From Paraburkholderia sp. BCC1886 (GTDB lineage Bacteria; Pseudomonadota; Gammaproteobacteria; Burkholderiales; Burkholderiaceae), in contig NZ_CAAJGK010000034.1 in the NCBI RefSeq assembly GCF_900996245.1, positions 1 through 64,000 on the forward strand: DNA of 64,000 nt. Direction: 5' to 3'. The notes below the pieces were generated by a model, which saw only the letters and a list, made by a program, of their open reading frames with translations, had not been told where the DNA came from and did no database searches. Made by a program: the position numbers and the translations under genes. Shown piece by piece: positions 35,389-44,769 of this stretch. How positions within the stretch are numbered: position 1 is the first letter of the stretch; the number at the start of each line of letters is the position of its first letter.

Positions 35389-36457
35389 AAATGGCGGTGG
35401 GTTCAGAGGGCGGTCGAGATTCAGCGCACATGATAAGGCAGCCGTGAGCGGCGTTGCCGGGACATCTGATAGTTTGGCATTTCGCCGCATTCAACCCACC
35501 CACTGAATGATTAACGAAATACGGTAAAAAATCCGGGCCGCCGGGCCGGAATGCGCGTCGCATTGCGAGCTAAAAATAATTAAAAGCTTTGATTTTCTTA
35601 TGCCGCCGCTTTTAAACCACTCGAGCTCAATCATCGCGGCCGATACCCCGGCGCCGTGAAAGGGTGAAACATTGCGATCCATCTCGCGCGCTTTTTATGC
35701 GGAAGAAGCACATCGCAACCTTCTGGTCGCCGCATCCACAACGCCGAATTAGTTAAGTGTCCGTAGAGATTTGTAAACGGACTCTACATTACTGCCGATC
35801 GTCAATTTCGGTCATTTTTGGCGTTTGAATTCTTCACATGAATAGACGAGACAACGTTTGTTGCCGATTTGTTGTGTCGATATGGTGGTCGACTATGAGG
35901 GGTCGAATGGCGATAGTTCCGGTGCAACCAATCCTCTGATCATCATGAGAAAGGCCATATCTTTGCGATGCCGCAAATTTTTAGAAAGAATCCTGCTATT
36001 TGTCCGAAAGTGACTATTTTATTTGTCAAAAAATGTCGGTGTCGCGTACTATTTACCTTGATTTAGGCGACAGCGCGAACAAATTGCCGATAGATGGGTA
36101 AGGCCTGCTTTCTAGGTGAAACGTTTGCGTAAGAATTGGCTGTAATTTTCGACCGACGGTAAGAGTTGCAACGAGATCGTTTCCGGACGTATTTGTCTGC
36201 CCAGAAACGCATGGATCGTCTTCGCGCTCAGTCGGCGGCGGCGCGGTTATCCGGTTAATCCTGTTTGATTGATTCGCGTAACACCGTTTGAATCGATCTT
36301 CGATTCGAACTGGAAAACGTCCCGAAATTTTCAACCTCATCAGCACTACGAAATCCGAAGCGCTTTGCCTAGGCGCACTTGATCATTCCTAAACTCGACA
36401 CTTAAAAACGCTTGAGTTTTTTAATCGAGATCTTCTCGACAGTGGACTAAATTCGCC
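35389..36457. other. Long gene-free, AT-richer interval upstream of the lipoprotein glycosidase
   Basis: About 1.07 kb with clearly more A+T than its flanks and no convincing gene; a 97-codon minus-strand frame at 36053-36346 has no ribosome site or coding character. A 7-bp inverted repeat (GAATCGA 36290-36296, TCGATTC 36300-36306) lies 150 bp before the next gene. The interval probably holds the promoters of the LacI-family gene and the glycosidase gene, but no consensus promoter could be fixed. Confidence 0.6.
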
Positions 36458-38014
36458 ATGATGAAACGACGTCAATTTATTAGCGGCCTAGCGGCTATCG
36501 GTGGTAGTTATCTCCTGAGCGCTTGCGGTGGTGGAGGCTCGGAAGACGCGGGTTCCAGCGCTTCGCCGGTCGCCGACGCAACGGCGCGCGCGAGCGCGAC
36601 TTCGGCAAGCGGCACCACGATGCCGCCGGCCGCGTCGATTACCGACAGCACCGGCGCTGTGTGGACACTGTCGAAAGGGTCGGTCTACCGCAACGGTGTG
36701 ATGCCCGGCAACAACTACAACGTCACGCTCGTGCTGTACTACAACGGCACCATCTATCACCAGGGCACGGGTGGCCAGTTCTACGCGTGGAACGGTTCGC
36801 AGTGGGTCGCCTGTAACGATCCGCGCCTCGGCGGCACCTCGGCCGATGGTACGACGCTGCCGTCGTCCGCTTACATCGTCGACAAGCAGGGTGCAATCTG
36901 GACGTTGGTGAACGGTGTCATCTACAAGAACGGCGCCACGGTCGGCAATACCTATAACGTGACGACGGTGCTCTGGTACGGCGGCAAGATCTGGCATTGC
37001 GGCACCGGCAGTCAGTACTACGTCAATGCGGAAGTGGCGGCTTGCTGGCTGGCCTGTACCGATCCGCGAATTTCCGGCGCCCCGACTGCGGGCAGCTTCT
37101 ACGGCATCAACGGTCACTACGATTACACGTACACGCCCGCTCAACTCGTCACCATCCTGAAGAGCATGGGTTGCACGAGTTACCGCGTCGGCTGTACCGA
37201 CGATCCGAATCAGCTGAACGCCGTGATCAAGATCGCGCAAGCGTTCCAGACTGCCGGGATCAAATTGCTGGTGCTGGTGAATCAAGGTCTGTGGGACTCG
37301 AACAACGTGTGGCTCGGCACCGAAGCAAAGGCTTACACCCGCGCCTACACGTGCGGCGCGACGGTCGCCAATGCACTGAAGGCTTACGGCGTCACGATCT
37401 ACGAATGCGGTAACGAGTTGACGCGTCAGAGCGCGACGATTATCGACTCCACGAATGCCGGCACCAAGGCGGTCGATTTCAACAACACCAACTGGCCGGT
37501 GATGCGCGGCGTGATGCGTGGCCTGATCGACGGCGTGAAGTCCGCCCAACCGACGGCGAAGTGCGGTATCAACTTCTGCGTCGCGGATATCGGGGCGGCA
37601 GATGCGTTGTGGGAAGGGATGGCACCGAACGGTACCGGCGGTTATCCGAAGGTGCGCTGGGACATCACGACGTGGCACAACTACGAAGTGTATGGCGACA
37701 TCTTCAACATCGGCTCCGACGGTTCGGGCCCGGGCTTCGACCTGCCGACGTATTGCAAGGCGCGCTACGGTGTCCCGTTCATCATCACCGAATGGAATAC
37801 GGGCCCGGAGAAGAGCGAAGCCTACCGCGCCAACTACGTCACGACGCAACTCGGCGAGTTCTATGCGGCAAGAAAGACGCACAACATCCAGTCGGTGATG
37901 TACTACGTGCTGGATAGCGGCGACAGTACCTACGGCATCATGGTCAACGGCACGCCGTTGAGCCCGACGTACAGTGCGTTCACGAGCTTCACGGCGGCGC
38001 ACGCCGACAACTGA
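36458..38014 (+). CDS. Tat-type lipoprotein, putative clan-A glycoside hydrolase with duplicated N-terminal module
   Basis: 518 aa exported protein. The signal MMKRRQFISGLAAIGG has a twin-Arg-like motif and ends at a lipobox (LLSAC, Cys about 27). A Ser/Ala linker leads to two copies of an about 70-residue module (about residues 65-125 and 135-205): both read (T)xxP..A.I.D..GA.WTL..G..Y.NG, then YNVT.VL(Y/W)Y.G.I.. and end with a (N/T)DPR.(G/S)G motif. The C-terminal half is a TIM-barrel-like hydrolase: acid/base Glu-320 in YECGNEL and nucleophile Glu-445 in FIITEWNTGP, 125 residues apart as in GH-A families (GH5/GH39/GH79 type). It stands before the polysaccharide genes and may trim the polysaccharide at the cell surface. 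The exact GH family is not recognised. Confidence 0.8.
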   Translation: MMKRRQFISGLAAIGGSYLLSACGGGGSEDAGSSASPVADATARASATSASGTTMPPAASITDSTGAVWTLSKGSVYRNGVMPGNNYNVTLVLYYNGTIYHQGTGGQFYAWNGSQWVACNDPRLGGTSADGTTLPSSAYIVDKQGAIWTLVNGVIYKNGATVGNTYNVTTVLWYGGKIWHCGTGSQYYVNAEVAACWLACTDPRISGAPTAGSFYGINGHYDYTYTPAQLVTILKSMGCTSYRVGCTDDPNQLNAVIKIAQAFQTAGIKLLVLVNQGLWDSNNVWLGTEAKAYTRAYTCGATVANALKAYGVTIYECGNELTRQSATIIDSTNAGTKAVDFNNTNWPVMRGVMRGLIDGVKSAQPTAKCGINFCVADIGAADALWEGMAPNGTGGYPKVRWDITTWHNYEVYGDIFNIGSDGSGPGFDLPTYCKARYGVPFIITEWNTGPEKSEAYRANYVTTQLGEFYAARKTHNIQSVMYYVLDSGDSTYGIMVNGTPLSPTYSAFTSFTAAHADN

Positions 38015-38044
38015 TCGCCGTCTGGTTTCATTGCAGCAAATAGA

Positions 38045-38088
38045 AAGGCCTGTTTCCGCGCGTGATCAACGCGGAAACAGGCCTTTTT
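38045..38088 (+). terminator. Strong intrinsic terminator after the lipoprotein glycosidase
   Basis: Perfect 16-bp stem (38045-38060 and 38070-38085) with a 9-nt loop, followed by a T-run on the plus strand. The gap to the convergent ATP-grasp gene stop at 38120 suggests it may also stop minus-strand reading, though that side has only a short T-run. Confidence 0.93.
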
Positions 38089-38119
38089 CATAAGGCGTTC
38101 GTGTATTTTGAAGCGCGCG

Positions 38120-39097
38120 CTAACGACCCGCCCGTATGTTGAGCAGCTTGCCCCATTCGTAGTCGATGCCGTCGGGCGTGAACGGCAACACGCCTGCACC
38201 CGGCGTAAACGTCAGTTCGCCGAAGAAAACTTCGTTGTCCGGCGCGTACAGGTCGACTCGCACGTAGTCGAAATCTTCGGAGAGCTTTCCTGCGACTTCG
38301 AGAATCGCCGGGAGATTGGCCGGTCGCGGCGCGGGCTTTGCGCTGCGCGTGTATTCGCCGATCGCAATGTCGAGGTGATTCCAGTCGACGTCGTAGACGT
38401 CGCCATGCGTGTTCTTGCCGAAGCGGTCCGAGATCACGAGCAGATACATGATCGGTCCGCCAATCCGTCCGCCGAAGCAATGCAGCTTATAGTCCGCGGG
38501 AATTGCGCCACTGCTGTCCAGCAATAACTTCTCGAAGAAGATGCGCGGCTTGATGGAGCGATAGTGCCGCTCACGCGCAATGTCGTAGAAGTCGGTGGTT
38601 AGCCAGCGCTGCGCCAATCGTTGCAGGTGCTCGAACGAAGTGTTCGACTTGTCTCTCACGACCTCGACGAAGCTGCTGCCGTGATTGGCCTTCATCACGA
38701 AGGCGTTCGGCAGGCTCTCGAAGACATCACGCGTGAACACCTCCGGGGCGGCAATCAGCGGGACGAGATGCTTCTCGCTGAGCTTGGCCTCGATATAGCT
38801 TCGCACCGCGAGTTTGTCGGTCAACTCAACATAGCGTGGGTCGGGCCGCAAACTGCGCTGCAGGATCTTTTCATTGAACGTCGTCGGCCAGAGCAGGTTC
38901 GGGTAACGGCCAATGCACTTGTGATGCAAGAGGCTCAGAAACATGCTGTCCGGCAGCAGCGACTTTGCTGCTTCCTTGATTTTTCTTCCACGTGATGCCG
39001 GCCGGAGAACCGGATGATCCGGTCTTTGGTTTTCGTGCTGCAGTACTGCGGAATTCGCGTTGTCCCCGTCGAATTCCGCGGTTTTGATGATGGCCAT
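38120..39097 (-). CDS. TupA-like ATP-grasp protein
   Basis: 325 aa. It belongs to the TupA-like ATP-grasp group found in polysaccharide loci; TupA itself helps make teichuronopeptide. Family marks are FLSLLHHKCIGRYPNLLWPTTFNEKILQRSLRPDPRY, TDKLAVRSYIEAKLSEKHLVPLI, NAFVMKANHGSSFVEVV (ATP-binding Lys), and DFDYVRVDLYAPDNEVFFGELTFTPGAG with the Mg-binding Glu region. The N-terminal about 30 residues are not conserved-looking. It could ligate an amino acid to a sugar carboxylate. It is encoded 44 bp downstream of the AraC-type regulator on the same strand. Confidence 0.85.
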   Translation of the reverse strand: MAIIKTAEFDGDNANSAVLQHENQRPDHPVLRPASRGRKIKEAAKSLLPDSMFLSLLHHKCIGRYPNLLWPTTFNEKILQRSLRPDPRYVELTDKLAVRSYIEAKLSEKHLVPLIAAPEVFTRDVFESLPNAFVMKANHGSSFVEVVRDKSNTSFEHLQRLAQRWLTTDFYDIARERHYRSIKPRIFFEKLLLDSSGAIPADYKLHCFGGRIGGPIMYLLVISDRFGKNTHGDVYDVDWNHLDIAIGEYTRSAKPAPRPANLPAILEVAGKLSEDFDYVRVDLYAPDNEVFFGELTFTPGAGVLPFTPDGIDYEWGKLLNIRAGR

Positions 39098-39141
39098 TTT
39101 TCAACCTATAACAATCAGGCGGGCGAGTTCTCCCGAAGCGC

Positions 39142-40164
39142 TCAGGAGACTGCTCGCGACATTTCAACCGCGGGATCCCAGCACTCCTCGGGCGTGTGAC
39201 GCCGCTCGCCGAGTTCGACGTGCAATTGCGCCCGGAATTGCGTAGGCGACATCCCGTACCGTTCCTTGAATAAACGACCCAGGCGGTTGCCGTCGCCCAT
39301 GCCGCAGCGTCGTGCAATCTTGTCGACCGGCAAGTCCGTACTGTTGAGCATGGCGCACACCACTTCGAAACGCGTACGCAACAGGTACTCGAGTGGCGTC
39401 ATGCCGAATTCGACCTTGAAGCGGCGCTGGAAATTGCGCTTGCTCATTGCTGCTGATTCGGCGGCCTGCGCAACCGAAATAGGCTTGCTGTAGTTCTCCT
39501 TGATCCAGCGGGCCGACTCGCGAATCTTCTCTGTCGTCGTCACGATGCTGGTGTCGTCGAGCTCGACCTTCGCGTGATCGATGAAGCTCGCGTGCAGTAC
39601 GCGTGCAATCTTTCTCGCTGTCTCGACGCTGAGGTCGCGCTCGATCTGTGCGAGTGCGAGGTCGGTCGGTGCGACGCTGCCTGTGCGTGCGCCGCCGAAT
39701 CCATCGTCGAACAGGAAGATCGGCACAGTGGACTGCAATGGATTCTTGCAGACGGCGGCGAGATTAGCGCCTTGCCGGATGCCGAAGGAGGCGACGGAGG
39801 CCTGACGGGTGATCCACGCGAGGAACCGGTCGTTCGACTCCACGGTCGCGGTGGCATCACGACAAGCCACGAAGAACGCATGAAAGTCTGCGAGGCTGAA
39901 GCGATCGAGTTTCTGCGTCCATATAGCAATGCCGGACGAACTGGTGACGAGACCACCTTCGTTGGAAAGCACGGAGAGCTGATACGGCGTTGCTGCGCGA
40001 TCGGCCTGTTCGAATTCATTGGCAAGACGGAAAGCGTCGCCGATCGCGCCGGCGGTCGACATGGAGCATTCCTGAAACACCAGCAGGCCGATCTGTCTGG
40101 CCGGTTGCAATTCCGCCTGCTGTGATTTGCTGTGCGACTTAGGAAAATCAGTGAAAGTCATCAC
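39142..40164 (-). CDS. GlxA-like AraC-family regulator (DJ-1/PfpI plus AraC HTH)
   Basis: 340 aa. An N-terminal DJ-1/PfpI-type sensor domain (QIGLLVFQECSMSTAGAIGDAFRLANEF, ATVESNDRFLAWITRQASVASFG) is followed by two AraC helix-turn-helices: KPISVAQAAESAAMSKRNFQRRFKVEFGMTPLEYLLRTRFE and DKIARRCGMGDGNRLGRLFKERYGMSPTQFR. The first codon is a GTG at 40164 with an ATG at 40161; GGAG lies upstream. It is divergent from the Wzc-type kinase gene across about 1.08 kb and is a natural candidate regulator of the polysaccharide genes. Confidence 0.92.
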   Translation of the reverse strand: MMTFTDFPKSHSKSQQAELQPARQIGLLVFQECSMSTAGAIGDAFRLANEFEQADRAATPYQLSVLSNEGGLVTSSSGIAIWTQKLDRFSLADFHAFFVACRDATATVESNDRFLAWITRQASVASFGIRQGANLAAVCKNPLQSTVPIFLFDDGFGGARTGSVAPTDLALAQIERDLSVETARKIARVLHASFIDHAKVELDDTSIVTTTEKIRESARWIKENYSKPISVAQAAESAAMSKRNFQRRFKVEFGMTPLEYLLRTRFEVVCAMLNSTDLPVDKIARRCGMGDGNRLGRLFKERYGMSPTQFRAQLHVELGERRHTPEECWDPAVEMSRAVS

Positions 40165-41245
40165 GCTTGGTTCTCCATAGAGCTAATTCAATCCACGTGC
40201 TGAGCTTAGCGTGACTAAATGTGCGAATCGATGTTGGCGGTTTAGCGCCGATGTATTGTCGTAATTGTCCGAATCGAAGGAATAGTTACCTTTAAAGCCC
40301 GCTAAACTCAATTAAAATTGTCACATTTAAAGTAAAAATTACCGTATTGAGGTGGTTGGTCAAACCGGTATGGATCTGGCGCCGATTCCCGTGCGGTGCC
40401 GATTCCACAAGGGATGCGGCACTAAATCCAGCTTCTCAATGCAATAAATCGAACTAATCCGACATGTTGAATGGCATCGGCAAAGAAATGGGCGCCGTAT
40501 AACTCTGTTACATTAATTGCAGATCGCAACAACGCTTTCCCGTCATTTCTGCATGGGTAAACGATTCAACTTAATCGGCCAATAACACCCGAATTTGGGC
40601 CGAACGTAATTTCCGACTAGCCAGACGCCTATGCTTCACTGCAACATGCATTGGAAATTGCGGTGTGTGAATTGATCGGTCGCTAAAGTTCGCAGCTTGA
40701 GTAATTCATTGAATACGCCGGTTTCACGGCTGGACGGACGTCCGGCCGGTCGACCGCAGTCGCCGCAATCGACCGCCACATAAGGCGGTCACCGTTCTCT
40801 TACAAGGTCCCGGTCGATTTCCAGCCGGTACCAATCCACCAGATAAATCTTTTCGGCGCGCGTGTTCAGGCGTGGATGAGTGATTTCTGGATCAGACAGC
40901 CAGACCGATTAATACGCATTTTGCGTTGTTTCAACATTTGTATTACGAATTCAATGCGAGGTTATGAATGGATATAAAGCGCCAACCGATCGGATCAATG
41001 AACGAGCAATGTCGGCATGACTCGAACAGGGTATTTGCACGTGGGGCGCTTTCAATATGCTGACTTCTATCGTTCAGACAAAACCGGCCGCCCGGCATTA
41101 GGCCGATTAAGCCAAGACGTACCCGCGGCGCCGTGAAAACTGGCTGACGTGCTTTGGCCGCAGGCGGCTCCAGATCGCGAACTGGTGGTGCAGCAGAGCA
41201 GTAATGAAAATCCCTCTGCCCATCGAACATGGAAGGATCACACCG
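40165..41245. other. Long gene-free interval between AraC regulator and the polysaccharide operon
   Basis: About 1.08 kb, AT-richer than neighbouring coding DNA. Minus-strand frame 40943-41656 runs antisense into the kinase gene and is discounted. GAATCGA occurs at 40225-40231 and 40271-40277, the same 7-mer as in the inverted repeat at 36290. A GC-rich stretch with GGACGTCC lies near 40736. Promoters for both directions must be here, but none stands out. Confidence 0.6.
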
Positions 41246-43588
41246 GTGGACTACTACCCTCAAAACGCTCTCCCCTCCGCTCCCAGTATGGAGCGCGGTC
41301 AACTTAGCGTGAGCGCGATGCTCACTTTGATGCGAGACCATATCTGGGAGATTCTGGCGACGACGGCAGTCGTGCTGATGCTGGCCGTTGCTTATCTTCT
41401 CATCGCCACGCCGATCTATTCCGCCGACGTTCTGGTACGGGTCGATCCGCCGGAAGCCAATGCACTCGGTCTCGCGATCCAGACAGAAGAAGCGTTGCCT
41501 CCGCCGGCGCCTGCTCCGGTTACCGAAATGGCCGTGATGCAAAGCCGCTCGGTGCTCGAACCGGTGATCCAGAAGTTCCGCTTCGACGTCACGGTCACGC
41601 CGCACAAAGTGCCGCTGCTCGGCGATATCGCCGAGAAGTTTGCGACGCCGGGACATCCCGGCGCGCCCTGGCTGGGTCTGAAGTCGTTTGCATGGGGCGG
41701 AGAGTCCGTCGACATTGCATCGCTCAACGTGCCGAAAGATCTCGAAGAAGAGAAGCTGACGCTCATCGCCAACGACGCCAACTCATATGAACTACTCGGG
41801 CCTTCCGGCGATGTGCTCGTAAGAGGCGTGGCGGGTCAGCCTGCCTCCGGCAACGGCATTTCGATGCAGGTCGACAAGTTGATCGCACGTCCCGGCACGA
41901 AATTCCAGGTCGTGCGCTGGAATGAACTCGAAGCCATCAAGCGTTTCGGCGACGAGGTGAAGGTCGGCGACAAGGTAAAGGACTCCGGTCTTCTGCAGAT
42001 CGAATACGTCGACAAGAGCCCGGACAAAGCCGCGGCCGTTGCGAATGCATTAGGCGATCAGTACCTGGCTGCAGCGGTGGCGAGCCGTCAGGCCAACGAC
42101 ACCAAGACGTTGTCGTTCATTAACGGCGAATTGCCGCGTCTGCTCACCGACCTGCGTAAATCGGAAGCCGACCTCAAGCAATTCCGCGCGTCATCGCAAT
42201 CGATGCAGCCGACCAGCGAAGCGCAAGCTTATCTGCAAGGCGGCCTCGATCTCGACAAGCAGATCGCAACGCTGCAAATGCAGCGCACGCAACTGCTGGA
42301 ACGCTTCCGGCCGGATAGCCGCTGGGTGCAGAGCGTCGATACGCAAATTGCCCAGTTGAATACCGCCAAGGCCCAGTTCAATGGTCGTTTTAACGGTATG
42401 CCGGCCTCCGAACGCCAGAGCGTCGATCTGATCCGCGCGCAGAAGGTGGCTGAAACCATCTATCTGGGTATGGTTCAGAAGGCCGAACAACTGCAGGTGC
42501 GTCGCGCGAGTACAACAGGTGGCGCGCATATCGTCGATTCGGCTATTCGCCCGTACAAGCCAGTGAAGCCGAAGCCCGTCGTAGTACTCGGCGCTGGAGC
42601 GGCACTCGGACTGGTATCCGGCATTCTGATGGTCTTCATGCGCCGCCATGTGATGGTCGGCGTGACGGACCCGCGCTATGTCGAAAGCCGTTTGAGTGTG
42701 CCGGTGTTCGGCGAGATTCTTTTTAGTCACCAGCAGTCTCGTCTGAACCCGAGTTCGCAAAGCGCGGCGCGTAAAGCGCTGTCGATGGCGAGCGGGGGAA
42801 ATACGACGCTGCCGTTCCAGCGAAACGCGCCGAGTATCGACATGCAGGGCGCCAACGGCGAGATGGGCGCAGCGGCATTGCATTCGGGTGGCAATAAGGT
42901 ACTGGCGGCGCGCTTTCCAAACGATGCATCGGTCGAAGCGTTGCGTGCGGTACGCACGTCGGTCACGCGCGATCTGGCGCATGCCCGCAACAACATTCTG
43001 ATGGTCATCGGACCGACGCCGTCGGCCGGCAAGAGCTTCGTCGCCGCGAATCTGGCCATCCTGCATGCGGAGACCGGCGCGCGCGTCGTGCTGATCGATG
43101 CGGATATGCGTCGGGGTCATCTCGCGTCGTTCTTCAATCAGGGCAATCGCGGCGGTCTTGCCGAAGTTCTCTCGGACCGCATGCCGCTGCGCAATTCGCT
43201 GCGTCATACCGGCATCGAAGGCCTGTCGTTCCTGTCGTGCGGCGCACGCCCTGAAAATCCCGCGGCACTGTTGATGAAGCCGCGCTTCAAGGAAATGCTG
43301 GACCGGCTGATTGCCCAGTTCGACATGGTGATCGTCGATACGCCGCCGTTCCTGGCCGTCACCGACGCTTCCATCATTGCGAGCGAAGCAGGTGCGTCGC
43401 TGCTCGTGTTGCGCTCGGGCATGCAGAGCGAACAGGAAATCGCGGACACGGTGAAGAAGATGGAGCGCGCAGAAGGCCGCATTGCAGGCGCGGTGTTCAA
43501 CGGCATTCCGCTTCGCCGCAGCACGCGTACCTACGGTTATCCGACGAATTATGCAAGCGACTTTGGGGATCTCGAAACGACGAGTTGA
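41246..43588 (+). CDS. Wzc/BceF-type polysaccharide co-polymerase and tyrosine autokinase
   Basis: About 780 aa inner-membrane protein controlling polysaccharide chain length and export. I chose the GTG at 41246 because GGAAGGA lies 8 bp upstream; the ATG at 41204 has no good site. Helix 1 (WEILATTAVVLMLAVAYLLI) and helix 2 (VVLGAGAALGLVSGILMVF) bracket a periplasmic Wzz domain with a coiled coil. The cytoplasmic BY-kinase has Walker A GPTPSAGKS (about 589-597), Walker A' VVLIDADMRRG and Walker B MVIVDTPPF. The C-terminal Tyr cluster is short (RTYGYPTNY, three Tyr). First gene of the plus-strand operon; no Wza or phosphatase accompanies it. Confidence 0.93.
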   Translation: MDYYPQNALPSAPSMERGQLSVSAMLTLMRDHIWEILATTAVVLMLAVAYLLIATPIYSADVLVRVDPPEANALGLAIQTEEALPPPAPAPVTEMAVMQSRSVLEPVIQKFRFDVTVTPHKVPLLGDIAEKFATPGHPGAPWLGLKSFAWGGESVDIASLNVPKDLEEEKLTLIANDANSYELLGPSGDVLVRGVAGQPASGNGISMQVDKLIARPGTKFQVVRWNELEAIKRFGDEVKVGDKVKDSGLLQIEYVDKSPDKAAAVANALGDQYLAAAVASRQANDTKTLSFINGELPRLLTDLRKSEADLKQFRASSQSMQPTSEAQAYLQGGLDLDKQIATLQMQRTQLLERFRPDSRWVQSVDTQIAQLNTAKAQFNGRFNGMPASERQSVDLIRAQKVAETIYLGMVQKAEQLQVRRASTTGGAHIVDSAIRPYKPVKPKPVVVLGAGAALGLVSGILMVFMRRHVMVGVTDPRYVESRLSVPVFGEILFSHQQSRLNPSSQSAARKALSMASGGNTTLPFQRNAPSIDMQGANGEMGAAALHSGGNKVLAARFPNDASVEALRAVRTSVTRDLAHARNNILMVIGPTPSAGKSFVAANLAILHAETGARVVLIDADMRRGHLASFFNQGNRGGLAEVLSDRMPLRNSLRHTGIEGLSFLSCGARPENPAALLMKPRFKEMLDRLIAQFDMVIVDTPPFLAVTDASIIASEAGASLLVLRSGMQSEQEIADTVKKMERAEGRIAGAVFNGIPLRRSTRTYGYPTNYASDFGDLETTS

Positions 43589-43650
43589 TAGCGCCAGGCC
43601 GGAAACGGCGGGTGACCAGAAGTTCTATGACTGCGTAGCGGAGAACCTGA

Positions 43651-44766
43651 ATGACGTTTGCCATCAACGGAAAATTTACGTCGCAACCGATTACCGGCGT
43701 GCAACGGGTTGCGTACGAACTGACGAGAGCGATGCAGATGCGCGCCACGCCGGGCGCTGAAATGGAAGTCTACGTGCCGCAGGACGCCATGGAACCCGGC
43801 ACGTTCCTTAAACAGCTACGGCGTTTCCCGTGGCTGCGCGGCACGCTGTGGGAGCAGATTACGCTGCCCATCGCCGCACGCCGTACGACGCTGCTCAATT
43901 TTTGCAACACCAATCCGCTTTTCAAGCGCGGCCAGCTCGTGATGGTTCACGACATGGCGGTGTACGACATGCCGCAAGGCTTCTCGAAGAAATTCAGGCT
44001 CTGGTACCGACTGCTCTTTTCCATGCTGCCGAAGATGGAGCCGACCATTCTCACCGTGTCGGAATTCTCGAAGGCGCGCATTTGCCATCATCTGAAAGTG
44101 GATGCGTCGCGTGTCGTCGTCGTGCCGCTCGGCGCGGATCATCTGGATCGCGTGCAATCGAGTCCGGCAGTCGTGCAACGACTGGGCCTCGTGAAAGACG
44201 GCTACTGCGTGATCGTCGGCAGTCTCGATCCGCGCAAGAACCTGCAAGCGGTGCTCGACGCAGTCGAGCGGCTGGCCCATCTCGGCGATATCAAGTTCGT
44301 GGTCGTCGGCGGCCGCAACCCGCGTATTTTCAATAGCGACAAGACCGCGGCGCCTGCGGAGTCGAAGCAGGTTGTCTGGGCGGGCTTCGTGTCGGACGGC
44401 GAATTGAAAGCACTCTATGAGAATGCGGGTTGCCTGATCTTTCCGTCGCTCTATGAAGGTTTTGGTTTGCCGCCGCTCGAAGCGATGTACTGCGGCTGCC
44501 CGGTGATCGCCTCATCGCTGACGTCCATTCCGGAAGCTTGTGGAAACGCGGCGATGTACTGCGATGCGCATTCGCCGCAAGACATCGCCGAGAAGATCAC
44601 GCTGATGATGACGGACAGCGAAGCGCGCCAACGCTATCGCTCCAAAGGCATCGCCCATGCACGCGAGTACCGGTGGGAACGTTCCGCCGAGCGCATGCTG
44701 GCGATTCTTTACGGCGAGACGAGCGAGCCGCTCGCCGAACTGGCGCCTAGCGCGTCCGCGGGTTAG
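43651..44766 (+). CDS. Glycosyltransferase, GT4-type
   Basis: 371 aa GT-B enzyme, retaining. The ATG at 43651 follows GGAG. The N-terminal domain begins MTFAINGKFTSQPITGVQRVAYEL, typical of mannosyl/rhamnosyl-type transferases of this group. The C-terminal donor domain has VGSLDPRKNLQAVLDAVERL and the EX7E motif region in LIFPSLYEGFGLPPLEAMYCGCPVIAS. It probably adds a sugar to the undecaprenyl-linked repeat unit. It is separated from the GH39-like gene by only 3 bp. Confidence 0.93.
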   Translation: MTFAINGKFTSQPITGVQRVAYELTRAMQMRATPGAEMEVYVPQDAMEPGTFLKQLRRFPWLRGTLWEQITLPIAARRTTLLNFCNTNPLFKRGQLVMVHDMAVYDMPQGFSKKFRLWYRLLFSMLPKMEPTILTVSEFSKARICHHLKVDASRVVVVPLGADHLDRVQSSPAVVQRLGLVKDGYCVIVGSLDPRKNLQAVLDAVERLAHLGDIKFVVVGGRNPRIFNSDKTAAPAESKQVVWAGFVSDGELKALYENAGCLIFPSLYEGFGLPPLEAMYCGCPVIASSLTSIPEACGNAAMYCDAHSPQDIAEKITLMMTDSEARQRYRSKGIAHAREYRWERSAERMLAILYGETSEPLAELAPSASAG

Positions 44767-44769
44767 CCG

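Noticed and set aside
36053-36346. 97-codon minus-strand frame in the long gap before the lipoprotein gene
   Set aside because: No ribosome site, no recognisable domain and unlike local codon use.
40943-41656. 237-codon minus-strand frame upstream of and into the kinase gene
   Set aside because: It overlaps the kinase start region antisense and shows shadow-type composition.
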